NCBI RefSeq assembly: GCF_009905375.1 | Contig: NW_027417616.1 | Coordinates: 62,001 to 126,000, forward strand | DNA from: Apium graveolens | Lineage: Eukaryota; Streptophyta; Magnoliopsida; Apiales; Apiaceae | DNA: 64,000 bases | Direction of reading: 5' to 3' | Part shown: positions 20,675 to 33,200 of the stretch, one piece after another | How positions within the stretch are numbered: position 1 is the first letter of the stretch | How the letters are laid out: every line of letters starts with the position of its first letter | Notes under the pieces: model-generated | The model's database searches: none | Seen by the model: only the letters and a program-made list of their open reading frames with translations | What the model was told of the DNA's origin: nothing | Made by a program: the position numbers and the translations under genes

Positions 20675-23095
20675 TTATTGAACATCCATATCCTCAATAG
20701 GAAGAACCTGCCCCCCGACTCCATCTGCCCTCAAAGAGGCCACATAACAGCTTCTAGCCATTTTTTGATCTCCCCTCTCTTCTCCAATCCCGTTTCGGGT
20801 GGGAAACTTCATAACTGAATGGTAGGAAGAGGGGACTGCCTTGAAGGCATGTATCCCTGTTCTCCCCATGATAGCATTATAAGTTGAACTAGCCTTTACC
20901 ACCACGAAATCCAGCATCTGCGTTGCTTGCCTCGGCTCCGTACCTATGGTGGTTGGCAATTTGATTATCCCTTCCACAGGACATTCTACTCCAGCAAATC
21001 CATATATCGGCATGTCGGTTGGTGTCAACTGGGAGTCGTTATACCTCATCCTTAGAAAGGTGTCGTGGAGCAAGATATCCACAGAAGCACCATTATCCAC
21101 AAGGACCCTCTTAACCGGGCTATTTCCTATTATCGGTGTTATGACGAGCGGGTCGTCATGGGGAAACTTCACGCCCTCTAGGTCGGAATCATCAAAAGCC
21201 AATGTTACTTCTGTCCTGGCCCTCTTCGAGGCTTCGCCAACAATATGCATAACCTCCCTGGTGTATGCCTTTCTGGAATTTTTGGACAATCCAGCAGCAG
21301 TTGGACCTCCAAAGATCGTGTTTATCACAGGTCCTCGAGGGCGTCGTGGTCCTCCAAAAATTGCATTTATAACCGGCCCTCTAGGTTGGGGATTCTGCCC
21401 CTGATCGTCTTGGTCCCTCCTACAATCTTCAAAGTTCTTCCTTCCATTATTGTTTCTATCCCCTCCATCTCCAGTATACTTGTTCAACCTTCCTTTTCGA
21501 ATCAAAAACTCAATTTCATCTTTCAATTGCCTACACTCATCGGTGTCATGGCCAACATCCTTGTGAAACCTGCAATACTTGCTCTTATCTAGCTTGGCGG
21601 GATCAGCCTTCAAGGGCTTAGGCCAGCGAATATCTCTATCTTTCTCAATCTCCATCAAAATCTGACTTCTAGGAGCACTCAGCTTAGCGTATTCAGTGAA
21701 CTTTTGCCCAGGTCCCCCCTTCTTGGGGGTTGAATCAGGGTTTTGTTCGGTTCTAGGATATTTGTCCTTAGCGATATACTCCAGATCAGTTTTTCGCTTC
21801 TTGCCTCCAGTGGGCTCATTACTCACTACGGTCTTCCTCATGCTTTCTTCAACCTTGATATACTTCCATGCCCTCTCTTGGAGTTGCAACATGTTTTCAG
21901 GGGGTCGTTTGGCCAAGGACATCTTGAAAAACTCATCCCTAGTTCCTTGTTGCAGTGCTATCATGGCCACCTTATCATCAAGGTCTGGGACTTTTAAAGC
22001 CTCCTTTGTAAAACGATTCAGGTAATCCCTCAAGGATTCCTTAGCTCCCTGCACAAGACTCATAAGAGATGCTGAACTTTTCTCATGGACTCTTCCACTG
22101 ATGAATTTCTTAATAAAAGCCTGACTTAATTCTCTGAATGATCCAATAGAGTTTGGGGGCAAGAGACTGTACCATCTTTGAGCCATACTCGACAGGGTTT
22201 GAGGGAAGGCCCGACACATTATAGCATCATTCACGGGTTGTAGCAGCAGTGCATTAGAAAATGTCCTAACATGATTAGTGGGGTCACCCGTGCCATCATA
22301 GGCTTTGATAGTGGGCATCTTGAATTTTCTTGAAATATGGGCATTCATTATTTCTTCTGTGAAAGGTGGAGTTGGATCATCAGGATCTCCAAGGGGAAGG
22401 AGATTGCTTGGATCAGTTCTTGGGACAGCATCCCTTCTTCTTACCGGACCATCCAGGTCTATGATAGGAGGAGGATTTCTCCCCCTAGGAGGTATGTGGG
22501 GTCTGGTGGCCTGGTGAGCCTCCAAATCACGCCTCAACCTTTGGATTTCAGCCTCATGAGCCCTGATCCTTTCCTGCACTTCTTGGGGATTCGCCCCTGG
22601 GGTGCTTTGGGGGCGTTGCCTTCCATCGGCCATTGGCTCTTTTCCAGGACGCCTCCTTCTCGGGGCCACTTCATCATCCGAAGATTCGGAGTCTCTCTTA
22701 GTGTATGGACCAGAAAATTCCCGATCCTCAGGGATAAGACCCAAACCTCGTATATAGGGGGGCGACTGCCCTCGTGCTTCGCTTCGCCCAGCATATCCGC
22801 TTCCTCCAACCTCAGGGTGAAGGGGCATCCCATAAGGGGGGTTAGTAGTAACAATAGTTGAATATTCATACCCGACGGGTCGAGAATTCACAGGTATATG
22901 TATTTGTTGAACTTGAGGATTCGTACCTTGAATCGGGGGAGTTGTCCCTTGTAGCTGGGGTTGAGTTGCCCCTGTCTGGGCTTCCTCCTGAGTAGATGCA
23001 TAAGTTGAATGGGGAGGAACCTCCACGGTTGATGAAATCACCTGGGTTGATGTTCCTTCCTCTAGAGCTCCAATTATTCTCCGTGTTCTCGCCAT
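20675..23095 (-). CDS. Gag-protease polyprotein (element 3)
   Basis: Start chosen at ATG 23095 (MARTRRIIGALEEG), the first ATG after the PBS; the open frame begins 11 codons earlier at a GTG within the PBS. About 806 residues. Residues 1-250 are a low-complexity Pro/Gln/Arg-rich region. About 260-415 is the gypsy capsid domain (KMPTIKAYDGTGDPTNH, QRWYSLLPPNSI, RFTKEALKVPDL). About 508-535 is a knuckle-like YCRFHKDVGHDTDEC. About 666-676 is the aspartic protease box VLVDNGASVDIL. A 14-residue direct repeat (RGPVIN-IFGGP) lies near 570-600. Gag packages the element RNA and the protease matures the polyprotein. The frame is intact, ending in TAA at 20675-20677 ahead of RT in the same frame. Confidence 0.93.
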   Translation of the reverse strand: MARTRRIIGALEEGTSTQVISSTVEVPPHSTYASTQEEAQTGATQPQLQGTTPPIQGTNPQVQQIHIPVNSRPVGYEYSTIVTTNPPYGMPLHPEVGGSGYAGRSEARGQSPPYIRGLGLIPEDREFSGPYTKRDSESSDDEVAPRRRRPGKEPMADGRQRPQSTPGANPQEVQERIRAHEAEIQRLRRDLEAHQATRPHIPPRGRNPPPIIDLDGPVRRRDAVPRTDPSNLLPLGDPDDPTPPFTEEIMNAHISRKFKMPTIKAYDGTGDPTNHVRTFSNALLLQPVNDAIMCRAFPQTLSSMAQRWYSLLPPNSIGSFRELSQAFIKKFISGRVHEKSSASLMSLVQGAKESLRDYLNRFTKEALKVPDLDDKVAMIALQQGTRDEFFKMSLAKRPPENMLQLQERAWKYIKVEESMRKTVVSNEPTGGKKRKTDLEYIAKDKYPRTEQNPDSTPKKGGPGQKFTEYAKLSAPRSQILMEIEKDRDIRWPKPLKADPAKLDKSKYCRFHKDVGHDTDECRQLKDEIEFLIRKGRLNKYTGDGGDRNNNGRKNFEDCRRDQDDQGQNPQPRGPVINAIFGGPRRPRGPVINTIFGGPTAAGLSKNSRKAYTREVMHIVGEASKRARTEVTLAFDDSDLEGVKFPHDDPLVITPIIGNSPVKRVLVDNGASVDILLHDTFLRMRYNDSQLTPTDMPIYGFAGVECPVEGIIKLPTTIGTEPRQATQMLDFVVVKASSTYNAIMGRTGIHAFKAVPSSYHSVMKFPTRNGIGEERGDQKMARSCYVASLRADGVGGQVLPIEDMDVQ

Positions 23096-23109
23096 GGTTG
23101 TTGTTGTTC

Positions 23110-23127
23110 TTCCCACAGACGGCGCCA
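23110..23127 (-). other. Primer binding site of element 3
   Basis: Two bases inside the 5' LTR, the - strand reads TGGCGCCGTCTGTGGGAA. TGG pairs with a tRNA CCA end, and the TGGCGCCG start is common in Tat/Athila-type plant elements. I do not assign the tRNA with certainty; tRNA-Arg is a candidate for this group. Confidence 0.88.
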
Positions 23128-23129
23128 CA

Positions 23130-23674
23130 TGTTATGGATAAAAAACTAAGGTTATTATTTGTTGTATTTATTACTAAGATTCGGGAGCTCAAGGCCTTTA
23201 ATGGCTGCTCTCGTGTATCGTAGCTTAATTCTGCCTTTACGAGATGCCTACGTATCTCTGTGAATTAGAGAATTAAGCCAAAAAACGTAGTTCTGATTTG
23301 TGGGGTGAGGCCCCTAATATAGATGCTGGGAGTCCTTGAATTGGACTTGGTATAGGAGACCTGGTGGGCAAGTCTCATAATTAGAATAGGCTTAGGAGTC
23401 CTAGGACGTAGGAAGCTGATTCCTTATCCTTTTAGGTCCCCTTGAGGCTAATCTATAAGGATTTATATCCTTATCGGGACTCTTCTCAATAGCTGATTTT
23501 CCCTTATTAATTAATTACGAAATTAATTTATAATCAGGGCTTTTGGGCCTTTTTTATTCCACCAGGCTTGATCTGGTCCATCAGGCTTAACCTTTCTGGT
23601 CTGAATATCATACATCTTCTTATTGGGCCTAGCAGCCCATTAATTATAAAATCAGGACTTATTTATCCCTATCA
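23130..23674 (-). mobile_element. 5' LTR of element 3 (545 bp)
   Basis: Homologous along its length to 13016-13561. It lies upstream of PBS and gag on the - strand, so it should carry the promoter. A TATA-like TATAAAT is on the - strand at 23461-23467. The target duplication GGTAC follows at 23675-23679. Confidence 0.95.
23461..23467 (-). promoter_or_regulatory. Candidate TATA box of the element 3 LTR
   Basis: The - strand reads GGATATAAATCC within the 5' LTR. Position and sequence suit an RNA polymerase II TATA box, but no start site can be seen and other AT-rich runs exist in this LTR. Confidence 0.35.
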
Positions 23675-24959
23675 GGTACAATTGGCATGTTAACATCATA
23701 TACATGCAATTTCACATCCTTTAACCACCTCTTGGTCCCACTATTGTACGAGTAATTTTGGGTTACCATCTGGCTCTAATCAACTATGTAATTCACTCTT
23801 CACCATATTACAGTCACTTTGCACCCTATTAGAGGCACTTGCCACCATATATTGGTAAAATTGACATGTTAACATCATATACATGAATTTTGACATCCTT
23901 TAACCACCTCTTGGTACCACTTTTATACGAGCCAAGTTTGGGCCACATTTTGGCTTTAATCAACCATGTAAGTCACTCTTCACCATATTAAAGTCACTTT
24001 GCGCTCGATAAGAGTCACTTTCCACCATATATTGGTACAATTGACATGTTAACATCATATACATGCAATTTAACATCCTTTAACCACCTCTTCGTACCAC
24101 TTTTGTACGAGTCAATTTTGGGCCACCTTCTGGCTCTAATCAACCATGTAATTCACTCTTCACCATATTAGAGTCACTTTGCACCCTATTAGAGTCACTT
24201 GCCACCATATATTGGTACAATTGACATGTTAACATCATATACATGAATTTTGACATCCTTTAACCACCTCTTGGTACCAGTTTTATACGAGACAATTTTG
24301 GTCCACATTTTGGCTTTAATCAACCATGTAAGTGACTCTTCACCATATTATAGTCACTTTTCTCCCTATAAGAATTATTTGCTACAATACATTGGTAAAA
24401 TTGAGATTTTAACATCATATACATGCAATTTAACATCCTTTAACCACCTCTTGGTACCACTTTTATACGAGTCAATTTTGGGCCATATGTTGGCTCTAAT
24501 CGACCATGCAAGTCAGTTTTCACCATATTAGAGTAACTTTGCACCCTATAAGAGTCACTTGACACCATATATTGGTACAATTGACATGCTAACATCTTGT
24601 ACATGCAATTTAACATCCTTTAACCACCTCTTGGTACCACTTTTATGTGAGTCAATTTTGGGCCACATTTTGGCTATAATCAACCATGTAAGTCACTCTT
24701 CACCATATTAGAGTCACTTTGAACCTATAAGAGTCACTTTCCACTATATATTGGTACAATTGACATGTTAACATGATATACATACAATTTAACATCCTTT
24801 AACCAACTCTTGGTACCACTTTTGTATGAGTCTATTTTGCGCCACATTTTAGCTCTAATTAACCATGTAAGTCACTTTTCACCATATTAGAGTCACTTTG
24901 CACCCTATTAGAGTCACTTTCCACCATATATTGGTACAATTGACTTTTTAACATCATAT

Positions 24960-27900
24960 ACATGCAATTTGACTTCCTTTAACCACCTCTTGGTACCACA
25001 TTTATACGAGTCAATTTTGGGCCATACTTTGGCTCTAATCAACCATGTAAGTCACTCTTCATAATATTAAAGTCACTTTGCAGCCTATAAGTGTCACTAG
25101 CCACCATATATTGGTACAATTTACATGCTAAGATCATATACATGCAATTTAACATCCTTTAACAACTTCTTAGTACCACTTTTATACGAGTCAATTTTGT
25201 GCCACATTTTGGCTCTAATCAACCATGTAAGTCACTCTTCACCATATTAGAGTCACTTTGCACCCTATAAGAGTCACTTTACACCATATATTGGTACAAT
25301 TGACAGGTTAACATCATATACTTGCAATTTAACATCCTTTAACCACCTCTTGGTACCTCTTTTGTATAAGTCAAGTTAAGGCCACCTTCTGGCTCTAATC
25401 AACCACGTAATTCACTTTTCACCATATTAGAGTCACTCTACACCCTATTAGAGTCACTTTCCACCATATATTGGTAAAATTGACATGTTAACATCATATA
25501 CATGTGTTTTGACATCCTTTAACCACCTCTTGGTACCAGTTTTATACGAGTCAATTTTGGGACATATTTTGGCTCTAATCAACCATGTAAGTCACTCTTC
25601 ACCATATTAGAGTCACTTTGCACCCTATAAGAGTTACTTGCTATAATACATTGGTATAATTGACATGTTAACATCATATAAATGCAATTTAACATCCTTT
25701 AACCACTTCTTGGTACCACTTTTGTACGAGTCAATTTTGGGCCACATTTTGGCTGTAATCAACCATGTAATTTACTCTTCACCATATTAGAGTCACTTTG
25801 CACCATATTCGAGTCACTTTGCACCAAATAAGAGTCACTTTACACCATATATTGATACAATTGAAATGTTAACATCATATACATGCAATTTAACATCCTT
25901 TAACCACCTCTTGGTACCTCTTTTGTACGACTCAATTTTGGGCGACCTTTTGGCTCTAATCAACCATGTAAGACACTCTTCACCATATTAGAGTCACTTT
26001 GCACCCTATTAGAGTCACTTGCCCCCAAATATTGGTACAATTGACCTTATAACAACATATACATGTAATTTGACTTCCTTTAACTAACTCTTGGTACCAC
26101 TTTTGTACGAGTCAATTTTGGGCCACCTTCTGGCTCTAATCAACCATATAATTCACTCTTCACCATATTAGAGTCACTTTGCACCCTATTAGAGTCACTT
26201 GCCACCATATATTGGTACAATAGACATGTTAACATCATATACATGAATTTTGACATCCTTTAACCACCTCTTGGTACCACATTTATACGAGTCAATTTTG
26301 GGCCACATTTTGGCTTTAATCAACCATGTAAGTGACTCTTCACCATATTATAGTCACTTTTCTCCCTATAAGAATTATTTGCTACAATACATTGGTAAAA
26401 TTGAGATTTTAACATCATATACATGCAATTTAACATCCTTTAACCACCTCTTGGTACCACTTTTATACGAGTCAATATTGGGCCATATGTTGGCTCTAAT
26501 CGACCATGTAAGTCAGTTTTCACCATATTAGAGTAACTTTGCACCCTATAAGAGTCACTTCACACCATATATTGGTACAATTGACATGCTAACATCTTGT
26601 AAATGCAATTTAACATCCTTTAACCACCTTTTGGTACCAGTTTTATACGAGTCAATTTTGGGCCATATTTTAGCTCTAATCAACCATGTAAGTCACTCTT
26701 CACCATATTAGAGTCACTTTGAACCCTATAAGAGTCACTTTCCACCATATATTTGTACAATTTACATGTTAACATCATATACATGCAATTTAACATCTTT
26801 TAACCACTTCTTGGTACCACTTTTATACGAGTCAATTTTGGGCCACATTTTGGCTTTAATCAACCATGTAAGTGACTCTTCACCATATTATAGTCACTTT
26901 TCTCCCTATAAGAATTATTTGCTACAATACATTGGTAAAATTGAGATTTTAACATCATATAAATGCAATTTAACATCCTTTAACCACCTCTTGGTACCAC
27001 TTTTATACGAGTCAATTTTGGGCCATATGTTGGCTCTAATCGACCATGTAAGTCAATTTTCACCATATTAGGGTCACTTTGCACCCTATAAGAGTCACTT
27101 GACACCATATATTGGTACAATTGACATGCTAACATCTTGTACATACAATTTAACATCCTTTAACCACCTCTTGGTACCAGTTTTATACGAGTCAATTTTG
27201 GGCCATATTTTAGCTCTAATCAACCATGTAAGTCACTCTTCACCATATTAGAGTCACTTTGCACCATATAAGAGTCACTGTCCACCATATATTTGTACAA
27301 TTTACATGTTAACATCATATACATGCAATTTAACATCCTTTAACCACTTCTTGGTACCACTTTTATACGAGTCAATTTTGGGCCACATTTTGGCTCTCAT
27401 CAACCATGTAAGTCACTCTTAACCATATTAGAGTCACTTTGCACTCTATAAGAGTCATGTTCCACCATATATTGGTACAATTGGCATGTTAACATCATAT
27501 ACATGCAATTTAACATCCTTTAACCACCTCTTGGTACCACTATTGTACGAGTAAATTTTGGGTCACCTTCTGGCTCTAATCAACCATGTAATTCACTCTT
27601 CACCATATTACAGTCACTTTGCACCATATTAGAGGCACTTGCCACCATATATTGGTACAATTGACATGTTAACATCATATACATAAATTTTGACATCCTT
27701 TAACCACCTCTTGGTACCACTTTTATACGAGCCAATTTTGGGCCACATTTTGGCTTTAATCAACCATGTAAGTCACTCTTCACCATATTAAAGTCACTTT
27801 GCGCCCTATAAGAGTCACTTTCCACCATATATGGGTACAATTGACATGTTAACATCATATACATGCAATTTAACATCCTTTAACCACCTCTTGGTACCAC

Positions 27901-30240
27901 TTTTGTACGAGTCAATTTTGGGCCACCTTCTGGCTCTAATCAACCATGTAATTCACTCTTCACCATATTAGAGTCACTTTGCACCCTATTAGAGTCACTT
28001 GCCACCATATATTGGTACAATTGACATGTTAACATCATATACATAAATTTTGACATCCTTTAACCACCTCTTGGTACCACTTTTATACGAGTCGATTTTG
28101 GGCCACATTTTGGCTTTAATCAACCATGTAAGTCACTCTTCACCATATTAGAGTCACTTTGCACCCTATAAGAGTTACTTGCTATAATACATTGGTACAA
28201 TTGACATGTTAACATCATATAAATGCAATTTAACATCCTTTAACCACTTCTTGGTACCACTTTTGTACGAGTCAATTTTGGGCCACCTTCTGGCTCTAAT
28301 CAACCATGTAATTCACTCTTCACCATATTAGAGTCACTTTGCACCCTATTAGAGTCACTTGCCACCATATATTGGTAAAATTGACATGTTAACATCATAT
28401 ACATGAATTTTGACATCCTTTAACCACCTCTCGGTACCACTTTTATACGAGTCTATTTTGTGCCACATTTTGGCTCTAATCAACCATGTAAGTCACTTTT
28501 CACCATATTAGAGTCACTTGCCACCATATATTGGTACAATTGACCTTTTAACATCATATACATGCAATTTGACTTCCTTTAACCACCTCTTGGTACCACA
28601 TTTATACGAGTCAATTTTGGGCCACACTTTGGCTCTAATCAACCATGTAAGTCACTCTTCACCATATTAAAGTCACTTTGCACCCTATAAGAGTCACTAG
28701 CTACCATATATTGGTACAATTTACATGTTAAGATCATATACATGCAATTTAACATCCTTTAACAACTTCTTGGTACCACTTTTATACGAGTCAATTTTGT
28801 GCCATATTTTGGCTCTAATCAACCATGTAAGTCACTCTTCACCATATTAGAGTCACTTTGCACCCTATAAGAGTCACTTTACACCATATATTGGTACAAT
28901 TGACAGGTTAACATCATATACATGCAATTTAACATCCTTTAACCACCTCTTGGTACCTCTTTTGTATGAGTCAATTTAAGGCCACCTTCTGGCTCTAATT
29001 AACCACGTAATTCACTTTTCACCATATTAGAGTCACTCTACACCCTATTAGAGTCACTTTCCACCATATATTGGTAAAATAGACATGTTAACATCATATA
29101 CATGTGTTTTGACATCCTTTAACCACCTCTTGGTACCAGTTTTATACGAGTCAATTTTGGGACATATTTTGGCTCTAATCAACCATGTAAGTCACTCTTC
29201 ATCATATTAGAGTCACTTTGCACCCTATAAGAGTTACTTGCAATAATACATTGGTACAATTGACATGTTAACATCATATAAATGCAATTTAACATCCTTT
29301 AACCACTTCTTGGTACAACTTTTGTACGAGTCAATTTTGGGCCACATTTTGGCTCTAATCAACCATGTAATTCACTCTTCACCATATTAGAGTCACTTTG
29401 CACCATATTAGAGTCACTTTGTACCATATAAGAGTCACTTTACACCATATATTGATATAATTGAAATGTTAACATCAAATACATGCAATTTAACATCCTT
29501 TAACCACCTATTGGTACCTCTTTTGTACGAGTCAATTTTGGGCCACCTTCTGGCTCTAATCAACCATGTAAGACACTCTTCACCATATTAGAGTCACTTT
29601 GCACCCTATTAGAGTCACTTGCACCCAAATATTGGTACAATTGACCTTATAACAATATATACATGTAATTTGACTTCCTTTAACCAACTCTTGGTAGCAC
29701 TTTTGTACGAGTCAATTTTGGGCCACCTTCTGGCTCTAATCAACCATGTAATTCACTCTTCACCATATTAGAGTCACTTTGCACCATATTAGAGTCACTT
29801 GCCACCATATATTGGTACAATTTACATGTTAACATCATATACATGAATTTTGACATCCTTTAACCACCTCTCGGTACCACTTTTATACGAGTCAATTTTG
29901 GGCCACATTTTGGCTTTAATCAACCATGTAAGTGACTCTTCACCATATTATAGTCACTTTTCTCCCTATAAGAATTATTTGCTACAATACATTGGAAAAA
30001 TTGAGATTTTAACATCATATACATGCAATTTAACATCCTTTAACCACCTCTTGGTACCACTTTTATACGAGTCAATTTTGGGCCATATGTTGGCTCTAAT
30101 CGACCATGTAAGTCACTTTTCACCATATTAGAGTCACTTTGCACCCGATAAGAGTCACTTGACACCATATATTGGTACAATTGACATGCTAACATCTTGT
30201 ACATGCAATTTAACATCCTTTAACCACCTCTTGGCACCAC
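24960..30240. repeat. Long-range satellite duplication with 3600-bp offset
   Basis: Variants around 24960-26640 recur 3600 bp later. Examples are AGTCACTAGC with TAAGATCATATAC (25095 and 28695), GTGTTTTGACATCC (25503 and 29103), the monomer with an extra 21-bp subrepeat (about 25800 and 29400), and the block from 26101 at 29701. The constant offset means about 20 monomers form a repeated segment here. Limits are approximate. Confidence 0.7.
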
Positions 30241-33200
30241 TTTTATGTGAGTCAATTTTGGGCCACATTTTGGCTCTAATCAACCATGTAAGTCACTCTT
30301 CACCATATTAGAGTCACTTTGAACCTATAAGAGTCACTTTCCACTATATATTGGTACAATTGACATGTTAACATCATATACATACAATTTAACATCCTTT
30401 AACCAACTATTGGTACCACTTTTGTACGAGTCTATTTTGCGCCATATTTTGGCTCTAATCAACCATGTAAGTCACTTTTCACCATATTTGAGTCACTTTG
30501 CACCCTATTAGAGTCACTTGCCACCATATATTGGTACAATTGACCTTTTAACATCATATACATGTAATTTGACTTCCTTTAACCACCTCTTGGTACCACA
30601 TTTATACGAGTCAATTTTGTGCCACATTTTGGCTCTAATCAACCATGTAAGTCACTCTTCACCATATTAGAGTCACTTTGCACCCTATAAGAGTCACTTT
30701 ACACCATATATTGGTACAATTGACAGGTTAACATCATATACATGCAATTTAACATCCTTTAACCACCTCTTGGTACCTCTTTTGTATGAGTCAATTTAAG
30801 GCCACCTTGTGGCTCTAATCAACCATGCAATTCACTTTTCACCATATTAGAGTCACTCTACACCCTATTAGACTCACTTTCCACCATATATTGGTAAAAT
30901 TGACATGTTAACATCATATACATGTGTTTTGACATCCTTTAACCACCTCTTGATACCAGTTTTATACGAGTCAATTTTGGGACATATTTTGGCTCTAATC
31001 AACCATGTAAGTCACTCTTCACCATATTAGAGTCACTTTGCACCCTATAAGAGTTACTTGCTATAATACATTGGTACAATTGACATGTTAACATCATATA
31101 AATTCAATTTAACATCCTTTAACCACTTCTTGGTACCACTTTTGTACGAGTCAATTTTGGGCCACATTTTGGCTCTAATCAACCATGTAATTCACTCTTC
31201 CCCATATTAGAGTCACTTTGCACCATATTAGAGTCATTTTGTACCATATAAGAGTCACTTTACACCATATATTGATACAATTGAAATGTTAACATCATAT
31301 ACATGCAATTTAACATCCTTTAACCACCTCTTGGTACCACTTTTGTACGAGTCAATTTTGGGCCACCTTCTGGCTCTAATCAACCATGTAAGACACTCTT
31401 CACCATATTAGAGTCACTTTGCACCCTATTAGAGTCACTTGCCCCCAAATATTGGTACAATTGACCTTATAACAACATATACATGTAATTTGACTTCCTT
31501 TAACCAACTCTTGGTACCATATATATACGAGTCAATTTTGGGCCACACTTTGACTCTAATCAACCATGTAAGTCACTCTTCACCATATTAGACTCACTTT
31601 GCACCCAATAAGAGTCACTTGCCACCATATATTTGTACAATTTACATGTTAACATCATATACAAGCAATTTAACATTTTTTAACCACTTATTGCTACCAC
31701 TTTTATACGAGTCAATTTTGGGCCACATTTTCGCTCTAATCAACCATGTAAGTCACTCTGCACCATATTAGAGTCACTTTGCACCCTATAAGAGTCACAT
31801 TCCACCATATATTGGTACAATTGACATGTTAACATCATATACATGCAATTTAACATCCTTTAACCAACTCTTGGTACCACTTTTGTACGAGTCAATTTTA
31901 GGCCACCTTCTGGCTCTAATCAACTATGTAATTCACTCTTCACCATATTAGAGTCACTTTGCACCCTATTAGAGTCACTTGCCACCATATATTGGTACAA
32001 TTTACATGTTAACATCATATATATGAATTTTGACATCCTTTAACCACCTCTTGGTACCACTTTTATACGAGTCAATTTTGGGCCAGATTTTGGCTTTAAT
32101 CAACCTTTTAAGTCACTCTTCATCATATTAAAGTCACTTTGTGCCCTATAAGAGTCACTGGCCACTATATATTGGTACAATTAACCTTGTAATATCATAT
32201 ACATGCAATTTGACTTCCTTTAACCACCTGTTGGTACCATATTTCTACGAGTCAATTTTGGGCCATATTTTGGCTCTAATCAACCACGTATATCACTCTT
32301 CACCATATTAGTGTCACTTTGCACCCTATAAGAGTTATTTTCTATAAGACATTGGTACAATTGACATACTAACATCATATACATGCAATTTAACATCCTT
32401 TAACCACCTCTTGGTACCACTTTTATACGAGTCAATTTTGGGCCATATTTTGGCTCTAATCAACCATGTAAGTCACCCTTCACCATATTAGAGTCACTTT
32501 GCACCCTATAAGAGTCACTTGCCACCATATATTGGTACAATTGACATGTTAACATCATATACATGCAATTTAACATCCTTTAACCACCTCTTGGTACCAC
32601 TTTTATACGAGTCAATTTTGGGCCTTTTGGCTCTAATCAACCATGTAAGTCACTCTTCACAATATTAGAGTCACTTTGTACCCTATAAGAGTCAATTTAC
32701 ACCATATATTGATACAATTGAAATGTTAACATCATATACATGCAATTTATCATCCTTTAACCACCTCTTGTACCTCTTTTGTACGAGTCAATTTTGGGTC
32801 ATATTTTGGCTCTAATCAACCATGTAAGTCACTCTTCACCATATTAGAGTCACTTTGCACCCTATAAAAGTCACTTGGCACAATATATTGGGACAATTTA
32901 CATGATAACATCATACACATGCAATTTCACATCCTTTAACCGCCTCTTGGTAGCACATTTATACGAGTCAATTTTGGGCCACACTTTGGCTCTAATCTAC
33001 CATGTAAGTCACTCTTCACCATATTATAGTCACTTTACACTCTATAAGAGTCAGTTGCCACCATATGTTGGTATAATTTACATGTTAACATCATATAAAT
33101 GCAATTTAACATCCTTTAACCACTTCTTGGTACCACTTTTATACGAGACAATTTTGGGCCACATTTTGGCTCTAATCAACTATGTAATTCACTCATCACC

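Larger units (their letters stand above)
13016..23674 (-). mobile_element. Element 3: complete Tat/Retand-type Ty3/gypsy retrotransposon
   Basis: A 10,659-bp element with LTRs of 546 and 545 bp, TG/CA ends, a 5-bp target duplication, PBS, gag-protease and pol in the order RT, RNase H, second RNase H, integrase. The order marks Ty3/gypsy, and the second RNase H marks the Tat group. Between pol and the 3' LTR is an extra gene on the opposite strand plus two tandem-repeat blocks, as known for Tat-group elements. By eye the LTRs differ at about 10 positions and one 1-bp indel, roughly 1.8 percent. Pol is interrupted, so this copy is probably not autonomous now. Confidence 0.96.
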
